Source of the DNA: G963665545 sp963665545
GTDB lineage: Bacteria; Pseudomonadota; Gammaproteobacteria; Xanthomonadales; SZUA-36
Assembly (NCBI GenBank): GCA_963665545.2
Contig: CAXXKZ010000017.1
Location: 1-64,000 of the forward strand
Length of the DNA stretch: 64,000 nucleotides
Direction: 5' to 3'
The notes beneath the pieces were generated by a model. That model was not told the DNA's origin, did not search any database, and saw only the letters and a program-made list of their open reading frames with translations. Below are positions 27,021 to 35,705 of the stretch, one piece after another. Numbering within the stretch: position 1 is the stretch's first letter; each line of letters begins with the position of its first letter. The translations under genes were made by a program, and so were the position numbers.

Positions 27021-28031
27021 GTGATTAAATCCCAGGTGAGCATAGACGCCGCGAACATCAACGAGCGAATATTGGCGCTTCTGAATAAGCCCTTTTATTC
27101 CACTGAGGGTGTCGTCAAAACACCCCTGATTTTTTCTGAGTATCTGTCAGAACACACGGGTTGTCATGTCTATTTGAAGTGTGAAAATCTTCAAAAAACC
27201 GGTAGTTTCAAACTACGCGGGGCAACCAGCGCAATACTGAATCTGAGCGACAGTGACAAAAGTAGGGGAGTCATTACCGCCAGCTCGGGTAATCACGGCG
27301 CGGCGACCGCTGCGGCGGCTCAGGCGCAGGCCATGCCCGTGAGCATTTATGTGCCCACTTCTATCAGCAGCGTTAAAGAGAAGAAAATCACCGACCGGGG
27401 GGCCCGGCTGATAAAGATTGAGGGGCCGGGCGTCAATGCGGAACTCGAAGCTGCCAAGGCTGCCCGGGAGGAAGGGCTTAGCTATATCAGCCCCTACAAT
27501 CACGCCGAAGTCATTGCCGGCCAGGGCACCATTGCTGACGAATTGTTGAACGATCTACCTGAACTCGATGCGGTTTTTGTTAGCGTGGGTGGGGGTGGCC
27601 TGATCAGTGGCATTGGTTCAGGTCTGAAAATCCGTAAACCCCAGGTCGAAATTGTCGGTTGCTGGCCTGAAAATTCTCCCTGCATGTTGGGCTGCATGAA
27701 GGCAGGAAAAGTAATTTCGGTGGAGGAATCCGATACGCTGTCCGACAGTACCGCCGGCGATGTGGAGCAAGGTGCGCTCACTCTCCCCCTGTGCCTGGAG
27801 GTGATATTGGCCACTGTCACCGTGTCAGAGCATGAAATTGCGCAGGCCATGAAGGTGATTCATCAACACCATGGCTATGTCGTCGAAGGCGCTGCCGGAG
27901 TGGCTTTGGCAGGATTATTGAAAAACCCGGCGCAATATGGCGGGAAGAATGTGGTGATCGTCTTGTGTGGGGAAAACATCTCCGAAGAAAAATTCGATGT
28001 TGCCATGAGCATGGTCAACAGCGAAATTTGA
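27021..28031 (+). CDS. Serine/threonine dehydratase-like PLP enzyme
   Basis: A 336-residue fold-type II PLP enzyme from GTG 27021. The Schiff-base Lys is in KTGSFKLRGATSA, the substrate loop is TASSGNHGAATAAAA, and the phosphate-binding glycine loop is VSVGGGGLISGIGSG. No ACT regulatory domain, so it is the catabolic or racemase-type form. It should convert threonine or serine to the 2-oxo acid plus ammonia, or act on a hydroxy-amino acid. Confidence 0.92.
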   Translation: MIKSQVSIDAANINERILALLNKPFYSTEGVVKTPLIFSEYLSEHTGCHVYLKCENLQKTGSFKLRGATSAILNLSDSDKSRGVITASSGNHGAATAAAAQAQAMPVSIYVPTSISSVKEKKITDRGARLIKIEGPGVNAELEAAKAAREEGLSYISPYNHAEVIAGQGTIADELLNDLPELDAVFVSVGGGGLISGIGSGLKIRKPQVEIVGCWPENSPCMLGCMKAGKVISVEESDTLSDSTAGDVEQGALTLPLCLEVILATVTVSEHEIAQAMKVIHQHHGYVVEGAAGVALAGLLKNPAQYGGKNVVIVLCGENISEEKFDVAMSMVNSEI

Positions 28032-28096
28032 GGATTTTAGTCATCCGGCAATAGACGCCCTCCTGTCATCGATCCTGTGATCTTGCCTGTCGTCTG

Positions 28097-29398
28097 TCAG
28101 TTCTTGCTGCTGGCAGCATAATCAAAAGCGAAACCGACCAACGCCCGCACGCCCGTGATCAAGGTGTCCTCGTTGGCATTGAAAAAAGGCGAGTGATTGG
28201 ACGGCGTCTGGTCGACGGTGACACCTTCATCGTTTATGCCCAGCATGAGGTAGAGGCCGGGGATTTTTTCCTGGAAACGGGAATAGTCTTCTGCACCGGT
28301 TATCAGCGGGTGTTCAACGACCTTGTCGGCGCCGGCTGCCCACTCCAGGGTCGGCATCATCCGCCGCAGCAGCTGCGGGTTATTGTCGGTAACTGGTGTT
28401 CCGTCGCCAATCGTGACCTCTGCAGTGGCGCCTGCCGCATCGGCAATGCCGGTGACCGTCAGGCGAAGTTTTGCATGCAACGTGTCGCGCATCCCTGCAT
28501 CAAAGGTGCGAATTGTTCCCATCATCTCAACCTGGTCTGGAATGATGTTGCCGCGCACGCCACCGTGAATGCTGCCGATCGTGATAACAGCAGGGCCCTT
28601 GGTGATATCAAGATAACGCCCTGTAATGCCCTGCAATGCGGTCATGACTTGCGCACTCACGAATATTGGATCAACACCGCGCCAGGGGGATGAGCCATGG
28701 GTTTGCTTGCCTATGATTTTGATGTAAAGATCATCTGCGGCAGCCATAAAACTACCCGCACGGTAATTCAGAGTACCGGCCGCCGCCGGCCAGGCATGCA
28801 AGCCCAGGATCGCCTCGGGCGCGTCGGGGCCATCCAGAATGCCTTCGGCAATCATCATGCTGGCGCCACCGTCTTCTCCGAGCGGCGGTCCTTCCTCGGC
28901 TGGCTGGAAAATAAACATAACCGAACCGGCCAATGCCTGACGATTGTTTGCCAGCACTTCGGCGGCTCCCATGAGCATCGCAACATGGGTGTCGTGACCA
29001 CAGGCGTGCATCACATCAACCTGGGCGTTGTTGAACTCTCCTTTGGCGGTCGATGCAAATGCAAGACCAGTCTGTTCCTTCACCGGTAAGCCGTCCATGT
29101 CTGCGCGCAAGGCCACCATTGGACCGGGTTTGCCGCCTCTCAAAATACCAACGACACCGGTGTGGGCGATTTCGGTGTCGACCCTGTCCAATCCGAGTTG
29201 ACGCAGGTGCCTGGCCACCAGGGCAGCGGTTCTGAATTCGCGGTTTGACAATTCTGGGTGGGCATGAATATCGCGCCGCCAGGCAATCACTTTGGGTTCA
29301 ATCGCGGAGAACGACGGCGCCAACGCAGCTTTGGGGTCTTGCGCGGAAACCGCGCCTGCAATAAGTAGCGCGGCAATGCTGAAAAATAGTCGCATCAT
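28097..29398 (-). CDS. Secreted M20-family amidohydrolase (hippurate hydrolase-like)
   Basis: About 433 residues from ATG 29398 (AGGAA upstream; a second ATG follows directly), beginning with a signal peptide MMRLFFSIAALLIAGAVSAQ. M20D features: RRDIHAHPELSNREF, MRADMDGLPVKEQTG, the metal cluster VDVMHACGHDTHVAMLMG and FIFQPAEEGPPLGEDGG. It would release an N-acyl group from an amino acid outside the cytoplasm. The DUF998 gene lies upstream in the same direction. Confidence 0.9.
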   Translation of the reverse strand: MMRLFFSIAALLIAGAVSAQDPKAALAPSFSAIEPKVIAWRRDIHAHPELSNREFRTAALVARHLRQLGLDRVDTEIAHTGVVGILRGGKPGPMVALRADMDGLPVKEQTGLAFASTAKGEFNNAQVDVMHACGHDTHVAMLMGAAEVLANNRQALAGSVMFIFQPAEEGPPLGEDGGASMMIAEGILDGPDAPEAILGLHAWPAAAGTLNYRAGSFMAAADDLYIKIIGKQTHGSSPWRGVDPIFVSAQVMTALQGITGRYLDITKGPAVITIGSIHGGVRGNIIPDQVEMMGTIRTFDAGMRDTLHAKLRLTVTGIADAAGATAEVTIGDGTPVTDNNPQLLRRMMPTLEWAAGADKVVEHPLITGAEDYSRFQEKIPGLYLMLGINDEGVTVDQTPSNHSPFFNANEDTLITGVRALVGFAFDYAASSKN

Positions 29399-29432
29399 GG
29401 AGTTCCTGAAAAAGTCAGATTTGGTATGAAGT

Positions 29433-30039
29433 TCACGGAGAAACGGGCACCCTCTTGTAGAGTGTCCAACCCACCAAAGGACACCAGCCACCATAAAAAA
29501 CGATAAAAAGGCTTCTCTGCACTAATCCATAGTATTCCAAAGGGTACAGGTCAGGTGCGAAAGCAGGTGTGAGATTGAGCGCAATCGATACCAAAATCAG
29601 CACCCCCGCTATCCAGGAATACCTGACCAGTTGCTCTGCCCAGTCCGCCTTCCGCCAGGACCAGGCAAGAACCAGCGGCGCCATGTAGCCCGGCATCATT
29701 GCAAGGCCAAATACTATTGTGCAGCGGATGCGGAGATTCGAAGATTGCTATTCCTATGGATGCCAAGCCAAACATTCCGACAAGATAGGCTGGCCAGGCC
29801 GACAAAGAATTCGCTCGCGCAAACTGATAGATGCCCCACGAAAAGAGCAAATAAAACAAGGCCACCATCAGGGCAGCTATCTTCCACGGGAGTTCTGCCG
29901 GCGAGCCACTCTCTCCAATCTCACTGACGGTTTGTGAAACGTGGCTATACCCATCCACCTGGGCCGCCAGGATCACTATCGCGGCAAAGAACACCACTGG
30001 AATGGCAAGACCGAAAAGTAAAAGTACACGTGGTTGCAT
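29433..30039 (-). pseudogene. DUF998 membrane protein, frameshifted
   Basis: A membrane protein of about 200 residues with six hydrophobic segments, typical of DUF998. The N-part (from ATG 30039) runs through SHVSQTVSEIGESGSPAE and IAIFESPHPLHN. The reading frame then changes at about 29715, and FGLAMMPGYMAPLVLAWSW and two more helices follow in another frame. Removing one base joins the conserved PHPLHN-FGLA region. Function unknown. Confidence 0.8.
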
Positions 30040-30167
30040 TAGTTTCTTAATTCCATGTCGGGATTGCGAAGACCATATAATATACAAAGGTCAGCGAAAA
30101 AGGCCCCCAAGCCCGAATTTTTTAGCTTTTCTTGTTCCCGCTTGATGCGCAGGGCAAAATCTCCTTC

Positions 30168-30758
30168 ATGTGGAGTCAACTGCAGAAACCACTTTCGAAA
30201 CTCGACGGTACCCTTGTCTCGCTCCAACTCAAGGGCCGCGATCTGTCGTTCGGTGAGGCAATTGATCTGTGGATAGATAATGACGGCTTCAAAGATTTTT
30301 TTCTCGACCTGTTGACCGAAATGCCCTACGTGGCCTTTCGTTGGGAGACACCACCACTCACCCGCAATTCCCTCAACCGCCGATTTGAGTTCGTGGTGAT
30401 CAATAGCCCCGAGCTGGACAGAAGCGCTGATCGAGCGCCCTTTTCCGGGTCCTTCGCGGCGCTGGAACCGGGTGCTGTCAGTGTGTTTCCAAATCTGGGT
30501 GGCGACGCCATCATGGTCGTACCGGGCCCCGTCGATGCCGCCTCGGCATATGGCCATCTGGCTGCATTCCTAAGGTCCGCTCCCCACTCGCAACTCCATG
30601 ACCTGTGGACACAAGTCGGATGGGCGATGAAAAACCGGACTGGCGCCAAACAGGTTTGGCTGAGTACCGCGGGAGGTGGCGTGTCGTGGTTGCACGTTCG
30701 CCTGGACGACCGTCCCAAGTACTACCTCTATGCCCCCTACTGCAGATCGCTACAATGA
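30168..30758 (+). CDS. DUF6940-like protein
   Basis: About 196 residues from ATG 30168 (a TTG at 30132 is possible). Features are the core LTEMPYVAFRWETPPLT and VWLSTAGGGVSWLHVRLDD. I take this as the DUF6940 family, a soluble domain of unknown role; the assignment rests on the WETPPLT-type motif and length only. The start of a TonB-C-type frame overlaps its end. Confidence 0.65.
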   Translation: MWSQLQKPLSKLDGTLVSLQLKGRDLSFGEAIDLWIDNDGFKDFFLDLLTEMPYVAFRWETPPLTRNSLNRRFEFVVINSPELDRSADRAPFSGSFAALEPGAVSVFPNLGGDAIMVVPGPVDAASAYGHLAAFLRSAPHSQLHDLWTQVGWAMKNRTGAKQVWLSTAGGGVSWLHVRLDDRPKYYLYAPYCRSLQ

Positions 30759-30779
30759 GCCGGTCAATTCAACCTCGAT

Positions 30780-31058
30780 TTGGGAATAGTTGATGGAGAT
30801 TACCAGCCTCTGGTCAAGGTCGCCCCCCTGTATCCGCACTTGGCATTGTCCCAAGGCATTGAAGGGTTTTGCGTGGTTGAATTCACGGTAACACGAGCTG
30901 GCACCGTGCAAGACCCGCGAGTCATCAAGGCAGAATGCACCGACAGCCTGTTCCAGCAGGCTTCGCTTAAGTTCATATACAGGCCAAGAGTGATCGACGG
31001 TGAAGCGATTGATGTGCCGGGCGTACAAAATAGATTTAACTATGAGATTACCCAGTGA
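30780..31058 (+). CDS. TonB C-terminal-domain fragment
   Basis: A 92-residue frame that consists only of a TonB C-terminal domain (VKVAPLYPHLALSQGIEG, VVEFTVTRAGTVQDPRVI, FIYRPRVIDGEAID). The usual N-terminal membrane anchor and proline-rich spacer are missing, and only a TTG (30780) can start it; upstream the frame meets a stop at 30758. It looks like a stranded domain. If expressed, it lacks an obvious export signal. Confidence 0.55.
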   Translation: MGIVDGDYQPLVKVAPLYPHLALSQGIEGFCVVEFTVTRAGTVQDPRVIKAECTDSLFQQASLKFIYRPRVIDGEAIDVPGVQNRFNYEITQ

Positions 31059-31065
31059 CAGCCTC

Positions 31066-31758
31066 TTATATCAGCCATGTCCGCAGGTGAGCTCTCTTCC
31101 AGCCTGCAATCGACAGACACAAAGCGAACCAAAGTGTGATCATCATCGGTGCACCCAATAGCCCCGGACCGGCCAGCATTCCACCCAGGAGTAGCGAGTT
31201 TAGCCCGATGATTACAATTGGGATGAAGAGGACGGTGGGTCCGATAAACAGGGCCAGGAACGCCAGCCAACGCCGCCTGGCCGGCAAGGCACGAAAAGCG
31301 CCCAGCAGCGGCACCGTGCATATGGCAAGAATAATGGTAGTGGTCAGCAGCCACAGGAACTTATGGTTATCGCCATCGCCAAAAAGCTGGCGCATGACGA
31401 GATACTCGTCACCACTTTGCAGGAGCACCGTCAGAATTCGACCAAACGGCATACTGGCAAAGAGGATGGCCATGCCAAAGGCCCGCCCGGGCAAGTCTGC
31501 TGCCCTTCGCATCATCAAGTAGCCAGCCCACATGGCAATGAATGTAAAAGCCGGTCCGGCCAGGGTTGCGATGTAGGAAAGCGGATGCGCCTTTGAGGCC
31601 TCACAGAGGCCCCAGACTTTAAAGTCCCGTTCCCCGTAACAACCGCCGAACAAATAGCCTGCATTGGTGTGAACCAGTTCATGCATTTCAGCAAATGCGA
31701 AGGACAACGCAAGGAAACCCAGCACAGCCGGCCAGGTGATGACGAACTTATGTTCCAC
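31066..31758 (-). CDS. Membrane protein with HExxH motif (M50-like)
   Basis: About 230 residues from GTG 31758, preceded by GGGGA; the upstream extension to 31836 is weaker. Six hydrophobic stretches. The first membrane helix is followed by AEMHELVHTNAGYLFGG, where HELVH fits the zinc motif HExxH, as in M50-type intramembrane proteases. A second typical M50 ligand (an Asp in a NPDG-like motif) is not seen, so protease activity is only a guess. Convergent with the TonB-C fragment. Confidence 0.6.
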   Translation of the reverse strand: MEHKFVITWPAVLGFLALSFAFAEMHELVHTNAGYLFGGCYGERDFKVWGLCEASKAHPLSYIATLAGPAFTFIAMWAGYLMMRRAADLPGRAFGMAILFASMPFGRILTVLLQSGDEYLVMRQLFGDGDNHKFLWLLTTTIILAICTVPLLGAFRALPARRRWLAFLALFIGPTVLFIPIVIIGLNSLLLGGMLAGPGLLGAPMMITLWFALCLSIAGWKRAHLRTWLI

Positions 31759-31875
31759 GGTGATCCCCCACTCAGTAAAGATGCTAGCAGTCTGTCGGAT
31801 ATCGTGAAATATGGCCGGTTGACCAAACTCTGTCAATTCGCCAGCTGCGTGATCAGGCGCTAAGGCGACGGTCGC

Positions 31876-32706
31876 TCAATCCGGCGACAGCGCGAAACGC
31901 ACAAAGCGATCCAACCCGGCGAAATAGTCTTTCCCGCTGATCCAGAAGCCATTGTTGTGGTCACCGCGAATTTCCAGAAACTCCTTTGGCTCGCTGGCGG
32001 CTTTAAACACAGCGCGGCCCATTTCAAACGGGATGATTTCATCGTCCCTGCTGTGCACAACCAACAATGGGGAGTCGATCTCGACGACGTAGTCTGCTAC
32101 CGGGTATTTGAGCCTTGTAATCAGGCGCACGGGCAAGAATGGATACAGCCTGCGGCCCATCTCCTCGCCGGAAGTAAAACTCGATTCGATGATCAGTCCG
32201 GCCGGGTGGGTCCGGGAACCCAACCAGGCTGCAATCGCGCCGCCGAGAGAGCGGCCAAAAATGATAATCCGATCTGCAGCAGTGCCCCGATCGTTGACGA
32301 GGTAATTCCATGCCGCCTGGGCATCCCGATAAGTTCCCAACTCAGTGGTTTTTCCTGAGCTCTGCCCATAGCCCCGGTAGTCAATAATCAGGGTATCCAA
32401 ACCCAGATTGAGGAATATCCGAATGCTGTCGAGTCGATGGGAAATATTGCCCGCGTTGCCGTGAAAGAACAGGACCACGCCGCGTGCGTTTTCGACCGGG
32501 AGGTACCATCCGTGCAACCGTTCATTGTTGCTGGTGGTCAGCCAGACATCCTCGTAGTCAAGCCCGATATCAGCCGGCGTCGCATCCAGCGCGCGTCCCG
32601 GCATATTTGCCAGGAACACCATCCTGCCCTGGAAGAAGTACAGCAGCAGTGACAGCAGCACGTAAATGCTGCCCGCCACGGCCAATAGACTAAAGATGGT
32701 TTTCAT
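31876..32706 (-). CDS. Alpha/beta hydrolase, BEM46-like
   Basis: A 276-residue hydrolase with one N-terminal membrane anchor (FSLLAVAGSIYVLLSLLLYF). The catalytic triad can be read: Ser in IFGRSLGGAIAAWLG, Asp in VVHSRDDEIIPF and His in GDHNNGFW. Oxyanion-loop LFFHGNAGNISHR is typical of BEM46/YhcX-type proteins. Substrate unknown, probably a lipid or ester. Confidence 0.9.
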   Translation of the reverse strand: MKTIFSLLAVAGSIYVLLSLLLYFFQGRMVFLANMPGRALDATPADIGLDYEDVWLTTSNNERLHGWYLPVENARGVVLFFHGNAGNISHRLDSIRIFLNLGLDTLIIDYRGYGQSSGKTTELGTYRDAQAAWNYLVNDRGTAADRIIIFGRSLGGAIAAWLGSRTHPAGLIIESSFTSGEEMGRRLYPFLPVRLITRLKYPVADYVVEIDSPLLVVHSRDDEIIPFEMGRAVFKAASEPKEFLEIRGDHNNGFWISGKDYFAGLDRFVRFALSPD

Positions 32707-33030
32707 TCAGCGGTATTGTGGCAAGGAATCCTTTTTCGACGCCTCGAAACTGTGTAATTCGCTCAAGGCTCTGAGTCAACTCATTGTTTTTCACCCTTAG
32801 TCTAATCGAGATTCAAAGTGCTGGCGCGAATCTACTCGTGACAGGCGCGTGAATGACTCCCTTACGCAAGGTGGAGATGGCGGCGGGATAGCGGTAGGCA
32901 GTATCTCCATGGCGTGGTTATTCTTCGTATCGCTTGGCTTCGGGCGGCCAATTTACTATGCTGCTGACAGGTCGGGGCGAGATTAATGATCGCAACATGA
33001 CCTTATGCTTTGAATTGCAGGCACTAAAAA
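32707..33030. other. Intergenic control region between hydrolase and sigma-factor genes
   Basis: About 324 bases with no gene. It separates the divergent BEM46-like hydrolase from the ECF sigma chimera and presumably contains both promoters. I see no clear terminator, riboswitch or repeat in it. Confidence 0.6.
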
Positions 33031-34110
33031 TTGACTAATCAGACTTCCCCAGTGGCCGCAAACGGCGATGATGCTGAGCTGGTTCACGCCATGGTCAATG
33101 GCAGCGCTGAGGCCTTCAAAGTGCTGTACCAGCGACATGCCGGCTACGCCATGGCGGTGTGCATGAAATTTCTCCCTCAGCAGTCCGATGCCGAAGAACT
33201 GGTGCAGGACGTTTTCTGGAATCTGTGGCAACGGAAAATGATGTATGACAGTGGCCGCGGAAAATTCACCACCTGGCTCTATATTATTGTGCGCAACCGC
33301 TGTACTGATCTGCTGCGGGTCGGAAACCGTCGCTCGCGCTACGAGAAGGAATCCGGGGAATTGCAAAAGTACGCCGCCAGTACAGATCAGAATCCAACAT
33401 CTACGGGGCCCGAACAATTCGCCACCTTGGACAGCCAACACAGCAACGTGCACAAAGCGCTCAATTCGTTGCCCGTGGAACAGCGCCAAGCGCTTGAGGC
33501 GTGCTTTTTCAGGGGATACACCCAATTTGAAGGTGTCGATGACTTTGCCGGATTTAACGTTTCATCAATCGTGGTTGAAATTCCCTACAGCATGCTCGCA
33601 GATCAAGCAGGCGCACCCTTGCAGGTATGGGCAGAGACCTGGCGGGACGACAAATTGGTCAAGGTTAATCGTCGCGGACAAATTCGGGACACCTCACGCG
33701 GCAATAATTACAAAGTGGGTAAGAAGACCCGACACATGGAACGCATGGGAAACCCGGCGATCAATACGGCCCTCATACCCTTGGCGCTGAAGGACCAATA
33801 CAACCGGGGTCGCCCCATCAATGACGCAGCAGACTTTGCCGGTGCTATCGTCTCAAGCCTGATGGATCTGGGTACTGACGACGAAAACATCGGTATCCTC
33901 GCTTCGGTCGCCGTCCCCGATACGCTCAAACTGGATCCACTGGCCGCGACGTCCTACCCCAACGGTCGTGCGCCCGCGGATGACGTGATGGATACGTTGC
34001 TGTTCTTCATTTTCAATCAGCCGATGGGCGGCGCCGGTGACGGTGTGGACGCCAACGACAAGCCTTTTCCCACAGCATTTCCCTTTCTTGCACTGCCACA
34101 TCAACCCTGA
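33031..34110 (+). CDS. ECF sigma factor fused in frame to a DUF4331 C-terminus
   Basis: A 359-residue open frame with two unrelated parts. Residues 1-165 are an ECF sigma factor: region 2 (LVHAMVNGSAEAFKVLYQRH, QQSDAEELVQDVFWNLWQRK, GKFTTWLYIIVRNRCTDLLR) and the start of region 4 (ALNSLPVEQRQALEACFFRG). At about codon 165 (33523) it turns into the C-terminal half of a DUF4331 protein: GVDDFAGFNVSSIVVEIP, ERMGNPAINTALIPLALKDQ, FNQPMGGAGDGVDANDKPF. The rest of region 4.2, needed for -35 recognition, and the DUF4331 signal peptide and N-terminal half are missing. This looks like a deletion joining two genes of one locus. TTG 33031 is the only start that keeps region 2. Confidence 0.82.
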   Translation: MTNQTSPVAANGDDAELVHAMVNGSAEAFKVLYQRHAGYAMAVCMKFLPQQSDAEELVQDVFWNLWQRKMMYDSGRGKFTTWLYIIVRNRCTDLLRVGNRRSRYEKESGELQKYAASTDQNPTSTGPEQFATLDSQHSNVHKALNSLPVEQRQALEACFFRGYTQFEGVDDFAGFNVSSIVVEIPYSMLADQAGAPLQVWAETWRDDKLVKVNRRGQIRDTSRGNNYKVGKKTRHMERMGNPAINTALIPLALKDQYNRGRPINDAADFAGAIVSSLMDLGTDDENIGILASVAVPDTLKLDPLAATSYPNGRAPADDVMDTLLFFIFNQPMGGAGDGVDANDKPFPTAFPFLALPHQP

Positions 34111-34205
34111 TCTCAGTGCTGCTGACAGGTTGGCGGAGAGATTCTCTAGTGGCTCTCTTCGCCACCCCGTCACATATTGGCCAAACAGCTCGCAGGAGAG
34201 CAACA

Positions 34206-35621
34206 ATGAACATTCTTGACGCACGCAGTACACGCGGAATTTACGGCTCAAGCCCAATGGTCTTGCACGCCAAGGCCTGGCTGGTGGCGGTGTTGACGGC
34301 TTCCATTCCACTGGCAAGTATTGCCCACGATCATCACCCAGCGGTGGCTGCGGGCGACCGTGTGCGCCAGGAACAGACAATCGAATTTTGGCAGCAACGC
34401 CTGTTGCAACGTCCTGACAGCACCATCAATCTTTCGAACCTCGGGCGGATTTATCTCAACCAGGCCCGCAGGTCAGGCAATCATCGGGACTACGTAAGCA
34501 CGGAGCACTATTTCAGAAGATTGCTGGCTGTGGACCATGCCAGTTTCACCGGAATGATTGGCCTGGCCTATGCCCTCGCTGGGCAACATCGACTGAATGA
34601 AGCATTACAGGCCGCCCGCGAGGCAGCCACTCTGGGACGTGACCGGCATACGGTATTGGCCATGCTCGGTGACATCCACTTGGCAATGGGTCACCTTTAT
34701 GAGGCTGAGTTGGCCTATCGATCGCTGCACGCCGCCCAGCCAGATATGTCCTCCTATGTGCGCCTGGCCTCACTGGCAGAGGAACGTGGGCGGATCGATG
34801 AAGCCCTGGCGCTCACCAATGTCGGTTGCGCGGCAGCACAAGAGCGGGAAGTAGCCGCACATCAACTGAGTTGGTGCAGACTCAGACTGGCGGAATTGAA
34901 TCTGCTGGCTGGGCATGCCGACGATGCCGAAATGCTCATGCATCAGGCCATTTCGCTCGACCGTGGAAATCATGCCGCACAATGGCGGCTCGGCGAGTTG
35001 CAATTACGGCTTGGAAGACCCGTTGCGGCTGAACGGACCGTTCGCCGCCTGGTCAATGACCAACCCCGGCCGAAATACTGGATTACCTTGGGGGACATCC
35101 TGTTGTCGCAGGGCAGGGAAGACGAAGCGAGGGAACTGTTTGACCGAGCGGAACAACGCATGGTCTCGGACCTGGAGCAAGGTGACATTGGTCACATCCA
35201 GGAACTGGCAGAATTCTGGCTGAGCGGCCGATTGCAACCCAATGGGCGGACACAGTGGAATGACGCGCTGACGCTGGCGCAAAGAGACGTGGCCGAAATT
35301 CGTCAGGACTCGGGCGCCTACACAACGCTTTCCTGGGCGCTTCATAAGTTGAATCGAAGGGACGAAGCGGTGGCGGCAATGGGCCTGGCGTTGCGCAGTG
35401 GAATGCGGCACCCCGAACTCGTCTGGCGCGCTGGCCTGGTGTTCAGTCATGCTGATCGTCCGAACGCAGCCAGAAGGCTGCTGGAAGAGGCGCTGCAGAC
35501 GCCGCTCGGCCTGCAAGCGGATCAAATTGTAGCGGCTGAAGAGATTCTCGCTGCCTTGCCACACTTTCAGCTTGCCGACATCGTCGCGCCGCGGGCAGCT
35601 GCCATCGATACACGCTTTTGA
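34206..35621 (+). CDS. Secreted tetratricopeptide-repeat protein
   Basis: A 471-residue TPR protein from ATG 34206 (AGGAGAGCAAC upstream). After a signal (AWLVAVLTASIPLASIAHDH) come repeated 34-residue helical hairpins, for example GLAYALAGQHRLNEALQAAR, LGDIHLAMGHLYEAELAYRS, LAEERGRIDEALALTN and LGDILLSQGREDEARELFDR. It is a protein-protein scaffold in the periplasm. It follows the DUF4331 remnant; DUF4331 and TPR genes are, as I recall, commonly neighbours. Confidence 0.88.
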   Translation: MNILDARSTRGIYGSSPMVLHAKAWLVAVLTASIPLASIAHDHHPAVAAGDRVRQEQTIEFWQQRLLQRPDSTINLSNLGRIYLNQARRSGNHRDYVSTEHYFRRLLAVDHASFTGMIGLAYALAGQHRLNEALQAAREAATLGRDRHTVLAMLGDIHLAMGHLYEAELAYRSLHAAQPDMSSYVRLASLAEERGRIDEALALTNVGCAAAQEREVAAHQLSWCRLRLAELNLLAGHADDAEMLMHQAISLDRGNHAAQWRLGELQLRLGRPVAAERTVRRLVNDQPRPKYWITLGDILLSQGREDEARELFDRAEQRMVSDLEQGDIGHIQELAEFWLSGRLQPNGRTQWNDALTLAQRDVAEIRQDSGAYTTLSWALHKLNRRDEAVAAMGLALRSGMRHPELVWRAGLVFSHADRPNAARRLLEEALQTPLGLQADQIVAAEEILAALPHFQLADIVAPRAAAIDTRF

Positions 35622-35705
35622 AATAACTCGGTACATTCCGGCAATACGGCAGCCATTGCTTCAGATTGTGTCGCGCAGAGTGGAATCCGAGTGCGTCCCT
35701 GAACA

